A stretch of DNA of 64,000 bases from Eutrophocola sp965661105 (GTDB lineage Bacteria; Pseudomonadota; Gammaproteobacteria; Pseudomonadales; Pseudohongiellaceae), in assembly GCA_965661105.1 (NCBI GenBank), contig CBFICR010000001.1, positions 106,102-170,101 on the forward strand, in the 5' to 3' direction. Made by a program: the position numbers and the translations under genes. The notes beneath the pieces are model-generated. The model did no database searches and was not told where the DNA came from. It worked only from the letters and a program-made list of their open reading frames with translations. Each line of letters starts with the position of its first letter. Within the stretch, counting starts at the first letter, position 1. This document shows positions 9,700 through 18,300 of the stretch, one piece after another.

Positions 9700-12140
9700 A
9701 GATAAGAGCCTTTACAACAAGCGTCTGTATTACCGCTATAAGTAGTACATTAGCGATGGCTGTTTGTGCGGCTGATAACCATTTTGCTCCGGAAGCGATG
9801 CTCGCCGAGCAATGGTCAATGATCGATAATTACTGCACTGATTGCCATAACTATGACGAATTTAGGGGTGGCATTTCACTTGAGGGTCTTGGACCTGAAA
9901 ATGTGCATGACAACCCGGAGGTTTGGGAAGAAGTCCTGCGCAAACTCAAGATCAGTGCGATGCCTCCGCGCAAGCAGGATCAACCAGCGAAAGAACAGAG
10001 ACAGCGATTCGTCGCGGCTCTTGAGCAAACACTGGATGCCGCCGCCAATGAAGATCCCTATGCAGGACTAACCACCATTCACCGGCTCAATCGCGCTGAA
10101 TACTCCAATGTTATTCGTGACCTATTCGGCCTGGATCTTGATCTTACCGAGCTGTTACCCAGTGACGGCGGTGATTTCGGTTTTGACAATATTGCTGATC
10201 TGTTGCGCACCTCGCCAATGTTGCTGGACCGCTACATGACGGTTGGCTTACGCGTGGCCGATATGGCACTGGGCAACCCGGATGCCTCATTAAATACCAC
10301 AACCCTTAAAATCCCCTTTGATACCTCCCAGGACAAGCACCTCAGAGGCCTGCCTATAGGTACCCGTGGCGGTATTGCCACAACCCATTATTTCCCTGCT
10401 GATGCTGAGTATATCTTTGCTGCGCGCCCACTTAATGGCGTTGCAGAAGGCTATTTTGGTATCGAAGGTCACGACCGTCCCCATGAGTTTCTGGTGTACG
10501 TCGATGGTGAGGTTGTTTACTCCAGCGAGATCGGCGGCCCTGAAGATCACAAAGTCAGTGTTGAAGATGGCTATGTTAGTGTCATTCCCATCATTGACAA
10601 AAAACTGACTTCGCCAAAAATCCCCATTACCGCAGGCCCCCATGAAGTGGTCTTTACCTGGCGGGAACGGGTTTCCGCCGAGCAGAACTCATGGCAGCCG
10701 TCCCTGCGTGCCTCACTTGAAATTCATAACCCATCAGGCATGCCACGCCTGGAAGAAGTTCGAATAGAAGGTCCCTATAACGCCACTGGTGTAAGTGATA
10801 TGGCGACCAGGGATCGAGTGATGACCTGCCAACCGGAATCAGTTGCAGAAGAAGATGCCTGCGCAAAACAAATACTTACCAAACTGGCCAAACGTGCATT
10901 CCGACGGGCTATTACAGAGGATGATATTGCTGCACCATTGGCCTTCTATAAAAATGAACGTGCCAGTGGTGGCGATTTTGACCAGGGTATTCGGGCGTCA
11001 GTTGCACGCATGATAGTCAGTCCGTTTTTCCTGTTCCGCGTCGAAACCGATGCCACTGATACTCCGGATGGAACCGATCAGATGGTTGGTGGCTATGAAC
11101 TCGCCTCGCGCCTGTCGTTCTTCCTCTGGTCCAGCATGCCCGACGACGAACTGTTTGAGCTGGCTGAAACTGATGCGCTCAGGGATCCAGATACCCGCAA
11201 TGCGCAAGTTGAGCGCATGCTGGGTGATCCGCGTGCCGAGGAATTCGTGAAGAACTTCGTCGGACAATGGTTACAACTGCGAAATCTCGAAATTCGTGCC
11301 CGCCCCGACATCAAGATGTTCCCTGACTTTGATGACAACCTGCGCAAGGCGTTTCGACAGGAAACTGAAATGCTGTTTGCCCACGTACTGCGGGAAAATC
11401 GCCCGGTGCATGAACTTCTCACAGCAAACTATACCTTTGTTGATGAACGCCTGGCGCGTCACTACGGGATCGACGGGGTCACTGGTGCACGCTTCCGCAA
11501 GGTCAATGTCGAAGACCCTAACCGCTGGGGATTATTTGGCCATGGCAGTCTGCTTTCACTAACTTCTGCATCGAGCCGCACCTCGCCTATTATGCGCGGG
11601 AAATTCATCCTTACAGAATTCTGGAACAATCCTCCACCGGCAGCACCAGCCAACGTTCCGGCGCTGGAAGCCAGCGCTCCGGTTAATCGTCCGTCAACCG
11701 TTCGTGAACAGCTTGAGAGACATCGTGCCGACCCGGCTTGCGCTGCCTGCCATGACTTTATTGATCCGGTGGGCTTTGCTCTGGAAAATTTCGATGTAGA
11801 CGGTTCCTGGCGCGACACAACACGTGAAGGCCTGGAAATTGATTCAACAGGGATTTTACTTGATGGAACACCCGTGAATGGCCCGGCGGCACTGCGTAAT
11901 GCGCTGCTGGCGGATCCGGAACTATTTGCCAGTACAGTTACTGAAAAGCTACTGGTATACTCTTTGGGTCGCGGTCTCATCCCGAGGGACATGCCTGTAG
12001 TCCGGGAAATTGTGAGACATGCTGCTAAAAGCGATTATAGTCTGATGTCGATAATATTGGGCATTGTTGAAAGTTATCCTTTCCTCATGCGAACCAACAG
12101 TTCAGCTTCAGATATTAACGCCATTGCAACCAGTGACTGA
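9696..12140 (+). CDS. DUF1587/1595/1592/1588/1585 cytochrome-c-like exported protein (cassette A)
   Basis: Large exported protein (814 residues) of the type abundant in Planctomycetes. After a signal peptide (cleavage near VCAA), a cytochrome-like domain has the haem motif CTDCH (about residues 48-52) and a downstream AMPP that could supply a Met ligand. Next comes DUF1587 (TIHRLNRAEYSNVIRDLFG), a beta-rich middle part resembling a carbohydrate-binding module, DUF1595 (KLAKRAFRRAITEDD), DUF1592 (ELASRLSFFLWSSMPDDEL), DUF1588 (SSRTSPIMRGKFILTE) with a second CxxCH (CAACH), and DUF1585 at the C-terminus. The function of this family is not established; covalent haem and a redox role are inferred from the two CxxCH motifs. 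It overlaps the ankyrin gene by 4 bases and is followed 57 bases later by a DUF1552 gene, its usual partner. Confidence 0.88.
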   Translation: MKIRAFTTSVCITAISSTLAMAVCAADNHFAPEAMLAEQWSMIDNYCTDCHNYDEFRGGISLEGLGPENVHDNPEVWEEVLRKLKISAMPPRKQDQPAKEQRQRFVAALEQTLDAAANEDPYAGLTTIHRLNRAEYSNVIRDLFGLDLDLTELLPSDGGDFGFDNIADLLRTSPMLLDRYMTVGLRVADMALGNPDASLNTTTLKIPFDTSQDKHLRGLPIGTRGGIATTHYFPADAEYIFAARPLNGVAEGYFGIEGHDRPHEFLVYVDGEVVYSSEIGGPEDHKVSVEDGYVSVIPIIDKKLTSPKIPITAGPHEVVFTWRERVSAEQNSWQPSLRASLEIHNPSGMPRLEEVRIEGPYNATGVSDMATRDRVMTCQPESVAEEDACAKQILTKLAKRAFRRAITEDDIAAPLAFYKNERASGGDFDQGIRASVARMIVSPFFLFRVETDATDTPDGTDQMVGGYELASRLSFFLWSSMPDDELFELAETDALRDPDTRNAQVERMLGDPRAEEFVKNFVGQWLQLRNLEIRARPDIKMFPDFDDNLRKAFRQETEMLFAHVLRENRPVHELLTANYTFVDERLARHYGIDGVTGARFRKVNVEDPNRWGLFGHGSLLSLTSASSRTSPIMRGKFILTEFWNNPPPAAPANVPALEASAPVNRPSTVREQLERHRADPACAACHDFIDPVGFALENFDVDGSWRDTTREGLEIDSTGILLDGTPVNGPAALRNALLADPELFASTVTEKLLVYSLGRGLIPRDMPVVREIVRHAAKSDYSLMSIILGIVESYPFLMRTNSSASDINAIATSD

Positions 12141-12197
12141 GCTCTGGAATTTTAATTCCGGAATCAGCCCTAGCAAAACAAATACAGGAGAATAAGA

Positions 12198-13532
12198 ATG
12201 TTCATTTCAAAGAAACATCTCAGCCGCAGGACGCTTCTCAAGGGAACGGGAGCCGCAATAGCACTGCCTTTGCTTGATGCAATGGTGCCAGCTGCTACAG
12301 CACAATCACAAACTGCTGCAGCAGCGAAATTACGCTTTGGTACCGTCTATGTACCCAATGGTATATTTCCCGCTGACTGGCATCCGGATAAAGCAGGCAA
12401 GGATTTTGAATTCAAACGCGTCATGAAGCCGATTGAGCCGTTTCGAAATTATGTCACCACTATCAGCCGCCTGAAATCACCCGAAGGTAATCAGGATATG
12501 GGAGGCATTCACATGGGTGCCAGCTCTGCGTTCCTGAACGGGGCCGGCCCACTGAGTGAAAATGGTGATTTCAATGAACTGCGCTCCAAAAAGACCGTCG
12601 ACCAGTACATTGCCGACGCCATCGCCGGGGATACGCCTTTACGCTCCCTGGAACTGGGTACAGAAGACATGGGCACCTCCGCTGGAGCCTGCGACAACTA
12701 TCCCTGCATGTATTTCAACACCCTGTCCTGGTATGACGATCATAGCCCACTGCCCGTTGGCATAAGTCCCCAGGTAACCTTTGAACGCATGTTTGGCGAC
12801 CCTGGCACACCTGAGCAACGCATGCATCGACTGGAAACCAAGCAAAGCATGCTCGACTCTGTGCTTGACGAATCCAAACGTCTTGAAGGCATGCTGGGAG
12901 CAAGCGATAACGCCTTGCTGGAAGAATACATGACCAATATTCGTCGTATCGAACTGCAGGTACAGAAACTGTCCAATCGCTCTTCCGTCATTGCCAACAC
13001 CTCTGGTGGTCCGGTCGGCATTCCTGACGACTTCGACGAGCATATGAATGTTACCTACGATCTGATGCATCTTGCCTATCAGGGTGACATGACTCGTGTG
13101 TTCAGCTTTTTAACCGGTCATGAGGCAAGTGGTCGCAGCTATGCCCACATCGGAGTAAATGAGCCTCACCACAATGTCACTCATCATCAGAACACTGAAG
13201 AAAGCATTACCCGATATGCCAAGATCACAACGTACCAGATGCAGAAATTTGCTGATTTCGTGTCCAAGCTGGATGCCACACCGGATGGTGATGGTTCCTT
13301 GCTCGATTCCACGCTGCTGTATTTCGGCGCTGGCATGAGTAATGGTCTGGAACATGACCGCCACAATGTACCGGCACTGCTGGTGGGTGGCGCTGGTGGC
13401 CGCATCCAGGGCAACCGCCACATTCAGGCAAAGGAAGACGAACCTACGTCCAACCTGTTACTTGGTATCGCGGATCTGATGGGTGCAGAAATCGATACTA
13501 TTGGTATCGCAACAAGTCGATTCCTGCTTTAA
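12198..13532 (+). CDS. Tat-exported DUF1552 protein (cassette A)
   Basis: Protein of 444 residues with a Tat signal: MFISKKHLSRRTLLKGTG (Arg10-Arg11) and then AIALPLLDAM. The rest matches DUF1552, an alkaline-phosphatase-like or DUF1501-related family of unknown activity often paired with DUF1592-type proteins. Tat export implies that it folds, perhaps with a cofactor, before crossing the membrane. His and Asp residues that could bind metal occur in HVGVNEPHHNVTHH-like segments (about residues 315-330) and in a later MSNGLEHDRHNVP stretch. A clear AGGAGA ribosome-binding site precedes the ATG. It is the last gene of cassette A and ends just before a strong terminator. The first 14 residues are identical to its paralogue at 16778-18109. 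Confidence 0.88.
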   Translation: MFISKKHLSRRTLLKGTGAAIALPLLDAMVPAATAQSQTAAAAKLRFGTVYVPNGIFPADWHPDKAGKDFEFKRVMKPIEPFRNYVTTISRLKSPEGNQDMGGIHMGASSAFLNGAGPLSENGDFNELRSKKTVDQYIADAIAGDTPLRSLELGTEDMGTSAGACDNYPCMYFNTLSWYDDHSPLPVGISPQVTFERMFGDPGTPEQRMHRLETKQSMLDSVLDESKRLEGMLGASDNALLEEYMTNIRRIELQVQKLSNRSSVIANTSGGPVGIPDDFDEHMNVTYDLMHLAYQGDMTRVFSFLTGHEASGRSYAHIGVNEPHHNVTHHQNTEESITRYAKITTYQMQKFADFVSKLDATPDGDGSLLDSTLLYFGAGMSNGLEHDRHNVPALLVGGAGGRIQGNRHIQAKEDEPTSNLLLGIADLMGAEIDTIGIATSRFLL

Positions 13533-13548
13533 AACTTCTTCAAGTAAT

Positions 13549-13577
13549 AAAAAATGGGCCTAAGGGCCCATTTTTTT
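13549..13577. terminator. Bidirectional intrinsic terminator
   Basis: A perfect 12-bp inverted repeat, AAAAAATGGGCC, loop TAAG, GGCCCATTTTTT, has an A-run on one side and a T-run on the other. It lies between the convergent cassette A (ending 13532) and cassette B (ending 13605), so it can stop transcription from both. Confidence 0.92.
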
Positions 13578-13604
13578 GTCAGATTTTCTCAGTTCAATAC
13601 CCTA

Positions 13605-14723
13605 TCAGGGGTTCAAATACACGTCAGGATCCAGATACTTTTCCAGCATTCCTGCCTCATTCAGATCAGAAAAATAACCGGTAGGATCACAGGCCAATTG
13701 TTCATTCACATCCAGATTGTTCCCGCGCGCAGAACCACGTACGCGGGTCAGAGGCGCCGTGTAATAAGGATCATGGATAGTCATCACCCGATCCATGGTC
13801 AAGCGGTCATCGGCAAAGCTGTAGCGCTCAACAAGACGGGTCTGTTCACCTGACATGGGATAGCCGGTTCCGTCCAGCCATCCTGGCAACAGGTGCGTTG
13901 TTTCAATAACCAGCTCATCGTTTTCCCAATGGCCTACAGAAAATCCATTTGAGGTGGCTGGCGTGTCTGCAGCGGGCATCCTGCCGTCCATCCAGATTCG
14001 GCGCGGGGAGTTGTGGTCAACGTACAGAAACAGGTAATGCGTTCCTGCGTCGTAGATAGTCATGTTGTAAGGGTTGCCAAACAGTCTCGGCAGGCCATAG
14101 GAGAGACAGCGCAGGGCCGGATCATCATATTTGTTAATGTTCTCATAAATAGCCCTGGCTTCAGCAGTCATGGGCATTGGTTTGGGCTCCAGATCATCCA
14201 CCGTGGTACGAAACTTGTATCGGTTGCTCCAGGGGCCAGTTATGTCGATCGGGTAAGCACTGTTAATGTCACCATAACCATAATCAGCAGCGCTGAGATA
14301 CGCTTCATCAACAAGCGCCTGATTGCTGTCTGACGCAGCACTGCCATAGCGCCCGCCATCAGTAACAGCGATGCCACGGATAAAAAGTTTTTTTGCCCCG
14401 TTTCTACCCAGTTGCCCTTCCACGGAAACAACATCCCCCACGTTGACGCTGTCACGGTTCCAGTTTTGTCCTCGCAGCGAAGTAACGCTGGCTGCCTGTA
14501 GTTCCCAGGATTCAACCGAACCGTCAGCGCTTTCCACATCAACCCGATAGCGCACATGCGGATTACTGAAACGCACCTGGGTTACCACACCCGTCAGTTC
14601 TGCGCGTGCATCAGCATCAAACTCCAGTCCAAAGGAGTGATGTGCCTGCGCCCTGGTCATCATTAACAGCATTGCCAACACAGGCAGCGTTAGCATTAAC
14701 GTTACATTGGTTATTTTCTTCAT
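13605..14723 (-). CDS. Exported fusion of DUF6152 and a W-[DE]-x-D-family domain
   Basis: Protein of 372 residues with a signal peptide ending at AQA-HHSF. Residues 27-130 match DUF6152: the HHSF start, VRFSNPHVRYRVDV, and a GDVVSVEG strand. Residues 150-372 match the exported family found at 22126, 30732, 36915 and 62248, marked here by GHWENDELVIETTHL and VMTIHDPYYTAPLTR. Elsewhere in this window the two parts are separate adjacent genes, so this is a natural fusion. Function is unknown; a beta-sandwich ligand-binding or enzymatic role outside the cytoplasm is only inference. It is the last gene of the minus-strand cassette, 72 bases after the 155-aa gene, with an AGGGAGAAA ribosome-binding site before the ATG. 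Confidence 0.78.
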   Translation of the reverse strand: MKKITNVTLMLTLPVLAMLLMMTRAQAHHSFGLEFDADARAELTGVVTQVRFSNPHVRYRVDVESADGSVESWELQAASVTSLRGQNWNRDSVNVGDVVSVEGQLGRNGAKKLFIRGIAVTDGGRYGSAASDSNQALVDEAYLSAADYGYGDINSAYPIDITGPWSNRYKFRTTVDDLEPKPMPMTAEARAIYENINKYDDPALRCLSYGLPRLFGNPYNMTIYDAGTHYLFLYVDHNSPRRIWMDGRMPAADTPATSNGFSVGHWENDELVIETTHLLPGWLDGTGYPMSGEQTRLVERYSFADDRLTMDRVMTIHDPYYTAPLTRVRGSARGNNLDVNEQLACDPTGYFSDLNEAGMLEKYLDPDVYLNP

Positions 14724-14795
14724 GTTTTCTCCCTGAAAATCCAGGCACTGTTGCCGCCGTCAATTTCAGTTCTCCAGCTTGATAGGTTTGCTTAA

Positions 14796-15263
14796 TTATT
14801 TTCGGGTTATGGCGTTACTTTCAGCACCAACCAGGAAATTCTGGCCATCCCGCAGGGCGGTAGTCAATGCCATGATGTGCTGCACGGTAATGCCGTAATA
14901 GGTGTTGTAGGACACATCCAGGGCGCTGGAGGCCAGGTTCAATACCTTTGTATAGAGTCGCCCTGGTGGATTTCTGCTGCCAAAACGCGGAGCGTTTTTA
15001 AACGTCCCTTCCCGTGTCAGCTCTCCCAGTGAAACCATTACCTGCGTCATATTATCCGTAATCTCACCTTCCATGCTGATGGCGAGTTCCATTGCCGCCT
15101 GGGCTACTTGATCAGCACTGGCCTTGTCAGCTGTTACGCCTTCTGGCAAAGCCGCAAGTATGGCTTGCCGGGTTGCCACATGATTGGCAACCTGGGCGCT
15201 GACTGAGAGAACCGACAGGGAAAAAATAATAAATAGCGTCATCAGCAGTTTTTTCATATTCAT
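14796..15263 (-). CDS. Exported protein of unknown function in cassette B
   Basis: This 155-residue protein is not recognised. It has a clear signal peptide (MKKLLMTLFIIFSLSVLSVSAQ). The mature part is mostly helical, with an Ala/Gln-rich helix (ADKASADQVAQAAMELAISM), a basic PRFGSRNPPGR segment in the middle, and a C-terminal helical part. There are no Cys residues in the mature protein and no catalytic motif. Its ATG overlaps the ankyrin gene stop (ATGA at 15260-15263), so translation is coupled to the cassette. An alternative start two codons later (15257) would give a slightly shorter signal peptide. It has no counterpart in cassette A. Confidence 0.72.
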   Translation of the reverse strand: MNMKKLLMTLFIIFSLSVLSVSAQVANHVATRQAILAALPEGVTADKASADQVAQAAMELAISMEGEITDNMTQVMVSLGELTREGTFKNAPRFGSRNPPGRLYTKVLNLASSALDVSYNTYYGITVQHIMALTTALRDGQNFLVGAESNAITRK

Positions 15264-16762
15264 TTCTGCCGCGCCATCAAGCTATCGATAAAGGCCACCG
15301 TATCCAGCTGACCCATGTCCCGGGCAAGATCACGGGGCGTATAGCCACCCACATCACGCACGCTGAAATCGACCCCCTGCTCCCAGGCAAATTGCAAAGC
15401 TTCATTCCAGCCTGCCTTGGCAGCCCCATGGGCAACGTTTTGACCGTTAGCGGCCAGTTGGTGAATATCCGCACCAGCCTCCAGTAACAACGCCATGATC
15501 GCGGCTGCTTCGGCCCCGGTTTTATAGGCTCCGGAGATCGGTGTTTCCATAAATATTCCGTAAACACGCCACACTCCTGCTGCGGTATGGATGGGGGTTA
15601 CTTCATACACCATATTGGCGATATCTACCCGTGCGCCAAACTCCAGCAAAAGCTTGACTGCTTCCACATCACCACTCTTGGCGGCATTGTGCAGGGCTGT
15701 GGCGCCCCCACTAAGAACCCTTGAATCCGGGCCCGCATCCGTATACGCACGATCTCCCCCGGAGCGGTAAGGCGGTTCTTTTTTCAGTCGCATATCCACA
15801 TAGGCGCCTTTTTCCAGCAACGTCCTGGCGATATCAAGAGCCGTCAGCTTATCTGTCGAAGGTAGATCGCCACGACGGCTATTGGGGATCAGGTGAAGAT
15901 CAATAGCAGAGTACAGCGGCGTTCGCCCATACCAGTCCCAGCGCTGAATATCGGCGCCACGCTCAATCAGGACATTGGCAGTATCGTAATGCAGGTTTTG
16001 CATGGCCATCAGCAGGGGTGTGCCACTATCAATATCCGGCATATTAATATCCGCGCCTGCATCCAGCAGCGCCTCCACACAATCTTTACACCCTTCCCTG
16101 GCGGCATACAGTAATGCAGTAAACCCACCGCGCTGCAGGGGCTTGTTACGCGGTTCTGACGTTATCCAGCGCGGCCAGTCATGATCCTTGCCTCTGGCGT
16201 CCAATTCGGCGCCATGTTCAATCAACAACTGCACCATCTGAGGCTGCTTTTGTGAGGCTGCCCACATCAGCGCTGTCTGACCGCCCCAGTTTTCCACGGC
16301 ATTTACGTTTGCGCCCCGTTCAAGCAGGAGCCTGGCGGTTTCAGTATTGCCTGTTCTGGCCACCGCCATTAGCAGGGTCTGACCTTCAGGATTGAAAGAC
16401 TCAATATCACCGCCGGCTTCCACCAGCGCTTTCATAATCGCGAAGTCTCCATGGACAGAGGCTACGGTCATGGGACTGGCATGATAATCATTGCTGATAT
16501 CCGGATCAGCGCCCTCTTCCAGCAGATGCTCAACCAGTTCGGAATCCTTTTGATATACCGCCCAATGCAGGGCCGTGGTGCCATCTATGGACGGCGTATT
16601 TACATCGGCGCCGGCGGCAATCAATTCCATTACAGCAGTTCGTTCCCCGGCCTCGGCAAGATCCGGTAGCGTAGCGGACAAGGCAGTACTTGCTGCCAAT
16701 TGCAGACTGACAGCCGCCAGGCATGAAAAAATAAATCGAAAGTGGCTTGATAGAGGAATCAT
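15260..16762 (-). CDS. Exported ankyrin-repeat protein (cassette B)
   Basis: Protein of 500 residues with a signal peptide (cleavage near TALSA) followed by ankyrin repeats almost to the end. Repeat consensus segments such as DGTTALHWAVYQKDSELVEH and LLERGANVNA recur about every 33 residues, giving about a dozen repeats. A charged insertion around residues 310-345 separates the later repeats, at about the same place as in its paralogue at 8107-9699. It follows the DUF1552 gene by 15 bases and overlaps the next gene by 4, so it is in the middle of a five-gene run. A periplasmic scaffold role is inferred only from the repeats and the signal peptide. Confidence 0.85.
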   Translation of the reverse strand: MIPLSSHFRFIFSCLAAVSLQLAASTALSATLPDLAEAGERTAVMELIAAGADVNTPSIDGTTALHWAVYQKDSELVEHLLEEGADPDISNDYHASPMTVASVHGDFAIMKALVEAGGDIESFNPEGQTLLMAVARTGNTETARLLLERGANVNAVENWGGQTALMWAASQKQPQMVQLLIEHGAELDARGKDHDWPRWITSEPRNKPLQRGGFTALLYAAREGCKDCVEALLDAGADINMPDIDSGTPLLMAMQNLHYDTANVLIERGADIQRWDWYGRTPLYSAIDLHLIPNSRRGDLPSTDKLTALDIARTLLEKGAYVDMRLKKEPPYRSGGDRAYTDAGPDSRVLSGGATALHNAAKSGDVEAVKLLLEFGARVDIANMVYEVTPIHTAAGVWRVYGIFMETPISGAYKTGAEAAAIMALLLEAGADIHQLAANGQNVAHGAAKAGWNEALQFAWEQGVDFSVRDVGGYTPRDLARDMGQLDTVAFIDSLMARQK

Positions 16763-16777
16763 GATCCTGGACAGGTC

Positions 16778-18109
16778 CTAAACCTCGGAGAAAATTCCGG
16801 TACTGTTACCAAGGGATTCAACACCGGGAATACCGGCACGCTCCAATAGTGTCAGGATGAGGTTGGCATGGGGAGTATTCGCCGCATAGCTCAGATGCTG
16901 CCCGCCTTTCAGGCGACCATTGCCGCCACCGAAAATGGCCGACGGCAGCGGGTTGGCATTGTGGGCATTGGAGTCACTCATATTGCTGCCAAACAGCAGG
17001 ATAGAATGATCAAGGATGGAGCCGTCTCCATCAGCCGTGTTATTCAGGCGATCAAGAAACCTGGCGAAAATTTTGGAGTGATAGGTCTGGATGACAGCAC
17101 ATCTATCCATCTTGTCCTGCACATAGCGATGATGGGACAGCGGATGATAGGCATCCGAGATCCCTACCTGGTTGTAGGTCAGCATGCTTATTTCTGCCGA
17201 CAACATCATTGACGCAACACGGGTTAAATCAGCCTCGTAAGCCAGAGCCGTCAAATCAAACATCAGGTTAATATGCTCTTCCCAGTTACCGGGGACTCCC
17301 AAAGGGGCATCCGGAATATCCAGTCCACTGAAATCCTGCTCTCCAAGTTTCTCCACCTGACGCTCCACATCACGCACTGAATCCAGATATTCGTCCATGC
17401 GCTGACGATCGGCACTGCCCAGTCGGCCATTCAGGGAAGTGGCACTTTGTGCCACCAGGTCCAGCAGACTGAACTTCTGATTCATGATGGAATCACGTTC
17501 TTTTGCGGTATCACCCTGGCCAAACATGCGGAAAAATAATTTGCGAGGATTATGCTCCATCGGCAAAGGCTGGGTTCGGGTTCTGAAGGAAATGGTGGAA
17601 CCATAGCCACACCCCAGATTACTGTCACAGGCACCGGCACTTGACGCCTTCACTTCGGTACAAAGTTCGATGGAGGGAAAAGGGGTGTCCTGACCAATGG
17701 TCTGAGCCGCAATCTGATCGGCGGAGATGCCATAATTCGGATCATTCTGATCAACCGTAAAGGGCGATGCACAACTTAACCAGGTTCCCGGGGACGTAGC
17801 ATGTACACCGGCTCCCTCGGCAGCGGTATTGCGCAGATTGCTGACTATCGTCATCTGGTCTTTATAGGCTGCCAGGGGCCTGAGAATTGGCGTTAATTCA
17901 AAATCGGAACCGACACTGGCGGGCGTCCACTTGTCCATAATGGCACCATGGGGGAAATAGAAAAACCCCAGCCTGGGTTTGGGGGCCGCAGCGGTCTGTG
18001 CCAACGCTGTACTGGCAGGAATCATGGCATCCAGTAATGGCAGTGCGATTGCCGTACCCGCGCCCCGTAACAGGGTTCTGCGTGACAGGTGCTTTTTGGA
18101 AATAAACAT
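16778..18109 (-). CDS. Tat-exported DUF1552 protein (cassette B)
   Basis: Protein of 443 residues with the Tat signal MFISKKHLSRRTLLRGAG, nearly identical over its first 35 residues to the DUF1552 protein of cassette A and more divergent after that. The internal DUF1552 hallmarks are preserved: a SIELCTEVKASSAGACDS block with Cys residues and a C-terminal GSNMSDSNAHNANPLP segment. The family has no proven activity. A GGGGAAG ribosome-binding site lies before the ATG at 18109. The gene follows the DUF1592-type gene by 191 bases, so it may have its own promoter as well as read-through. Confidence 0.88.
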   Translation of the reverse strand: MFISKKHLSRRTLLRGAGTAIALPLLDAMIPASTALAQTAAAPKPRLGFFYFPHGAIMDKWTPASVGSDFELTPILRPLAAYKDQMTIVSNLRNTAAEGAGVHATSPGTWLSCASPFTVDQNDPNYGISADQIAAQTIGQDTPFPSIELCTEVKASSAGACDSNLGCGYGSTISFRTRTQPLPMEHNPRKLFFRMFGQGDTAKERDSIMNQKFSLLDLVAQSATSLNGRLGSADRQRMDEYLDSVRDVERQVEKLGEQDFSGLDIPDAPLGVPGNWEEHINLMFDLTALAYEADLTRVASMMLSAEISMLTYNQVGISDAYHPLSHHRYVQDKMDRCAVIQTYHSKIFARFLDRLNNTADGDGSILDHSILLFGSNMSDSNAHNANPLPSAIFGGGNGRLKGGQHLSYAANTPHANLILTLLERAGIPGVESLGNSTGIFSEV

Positions 18110-18142
18110 GTGTCTTCCCCTCGATCCGCAATCAATCGGTTA

Positions 18143-18170
18143 TCAATCCGCTTTCAATCCGCTTTCAATA
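18143..18170. repeat. Short tandem repeat upstream of DUF1552
   Basis: The 11-base unit TCAATCCGCTT occurs twice in a row (18143-18164) and starts a third time (TCAATA). A related ATCAATCGGTT lies just before it. It sits 34 bases upstream of the minus-strand DUF1552 start in a gene-free 191-base gap, where it could be an operator or a slippage product. Confidence 0.45.
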
Positions 18171-18300
18171 TGTTATCGAACCGCCTTTTCCAGCGTTTTC
18201 CCTTTCTTATTCTGAACTGCCAGATAACTATACAACAATCTTCAGGATTTATGACCCACCGTTCTGTGAGACGAATAATTATTGTCGATTGTCTGAATGG

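Noticed and set aside
18143..18170. Short tandem repeats as a CRISPR array
   Set aside because: The unit is only 11 bases and there are no spacers or cas genes.
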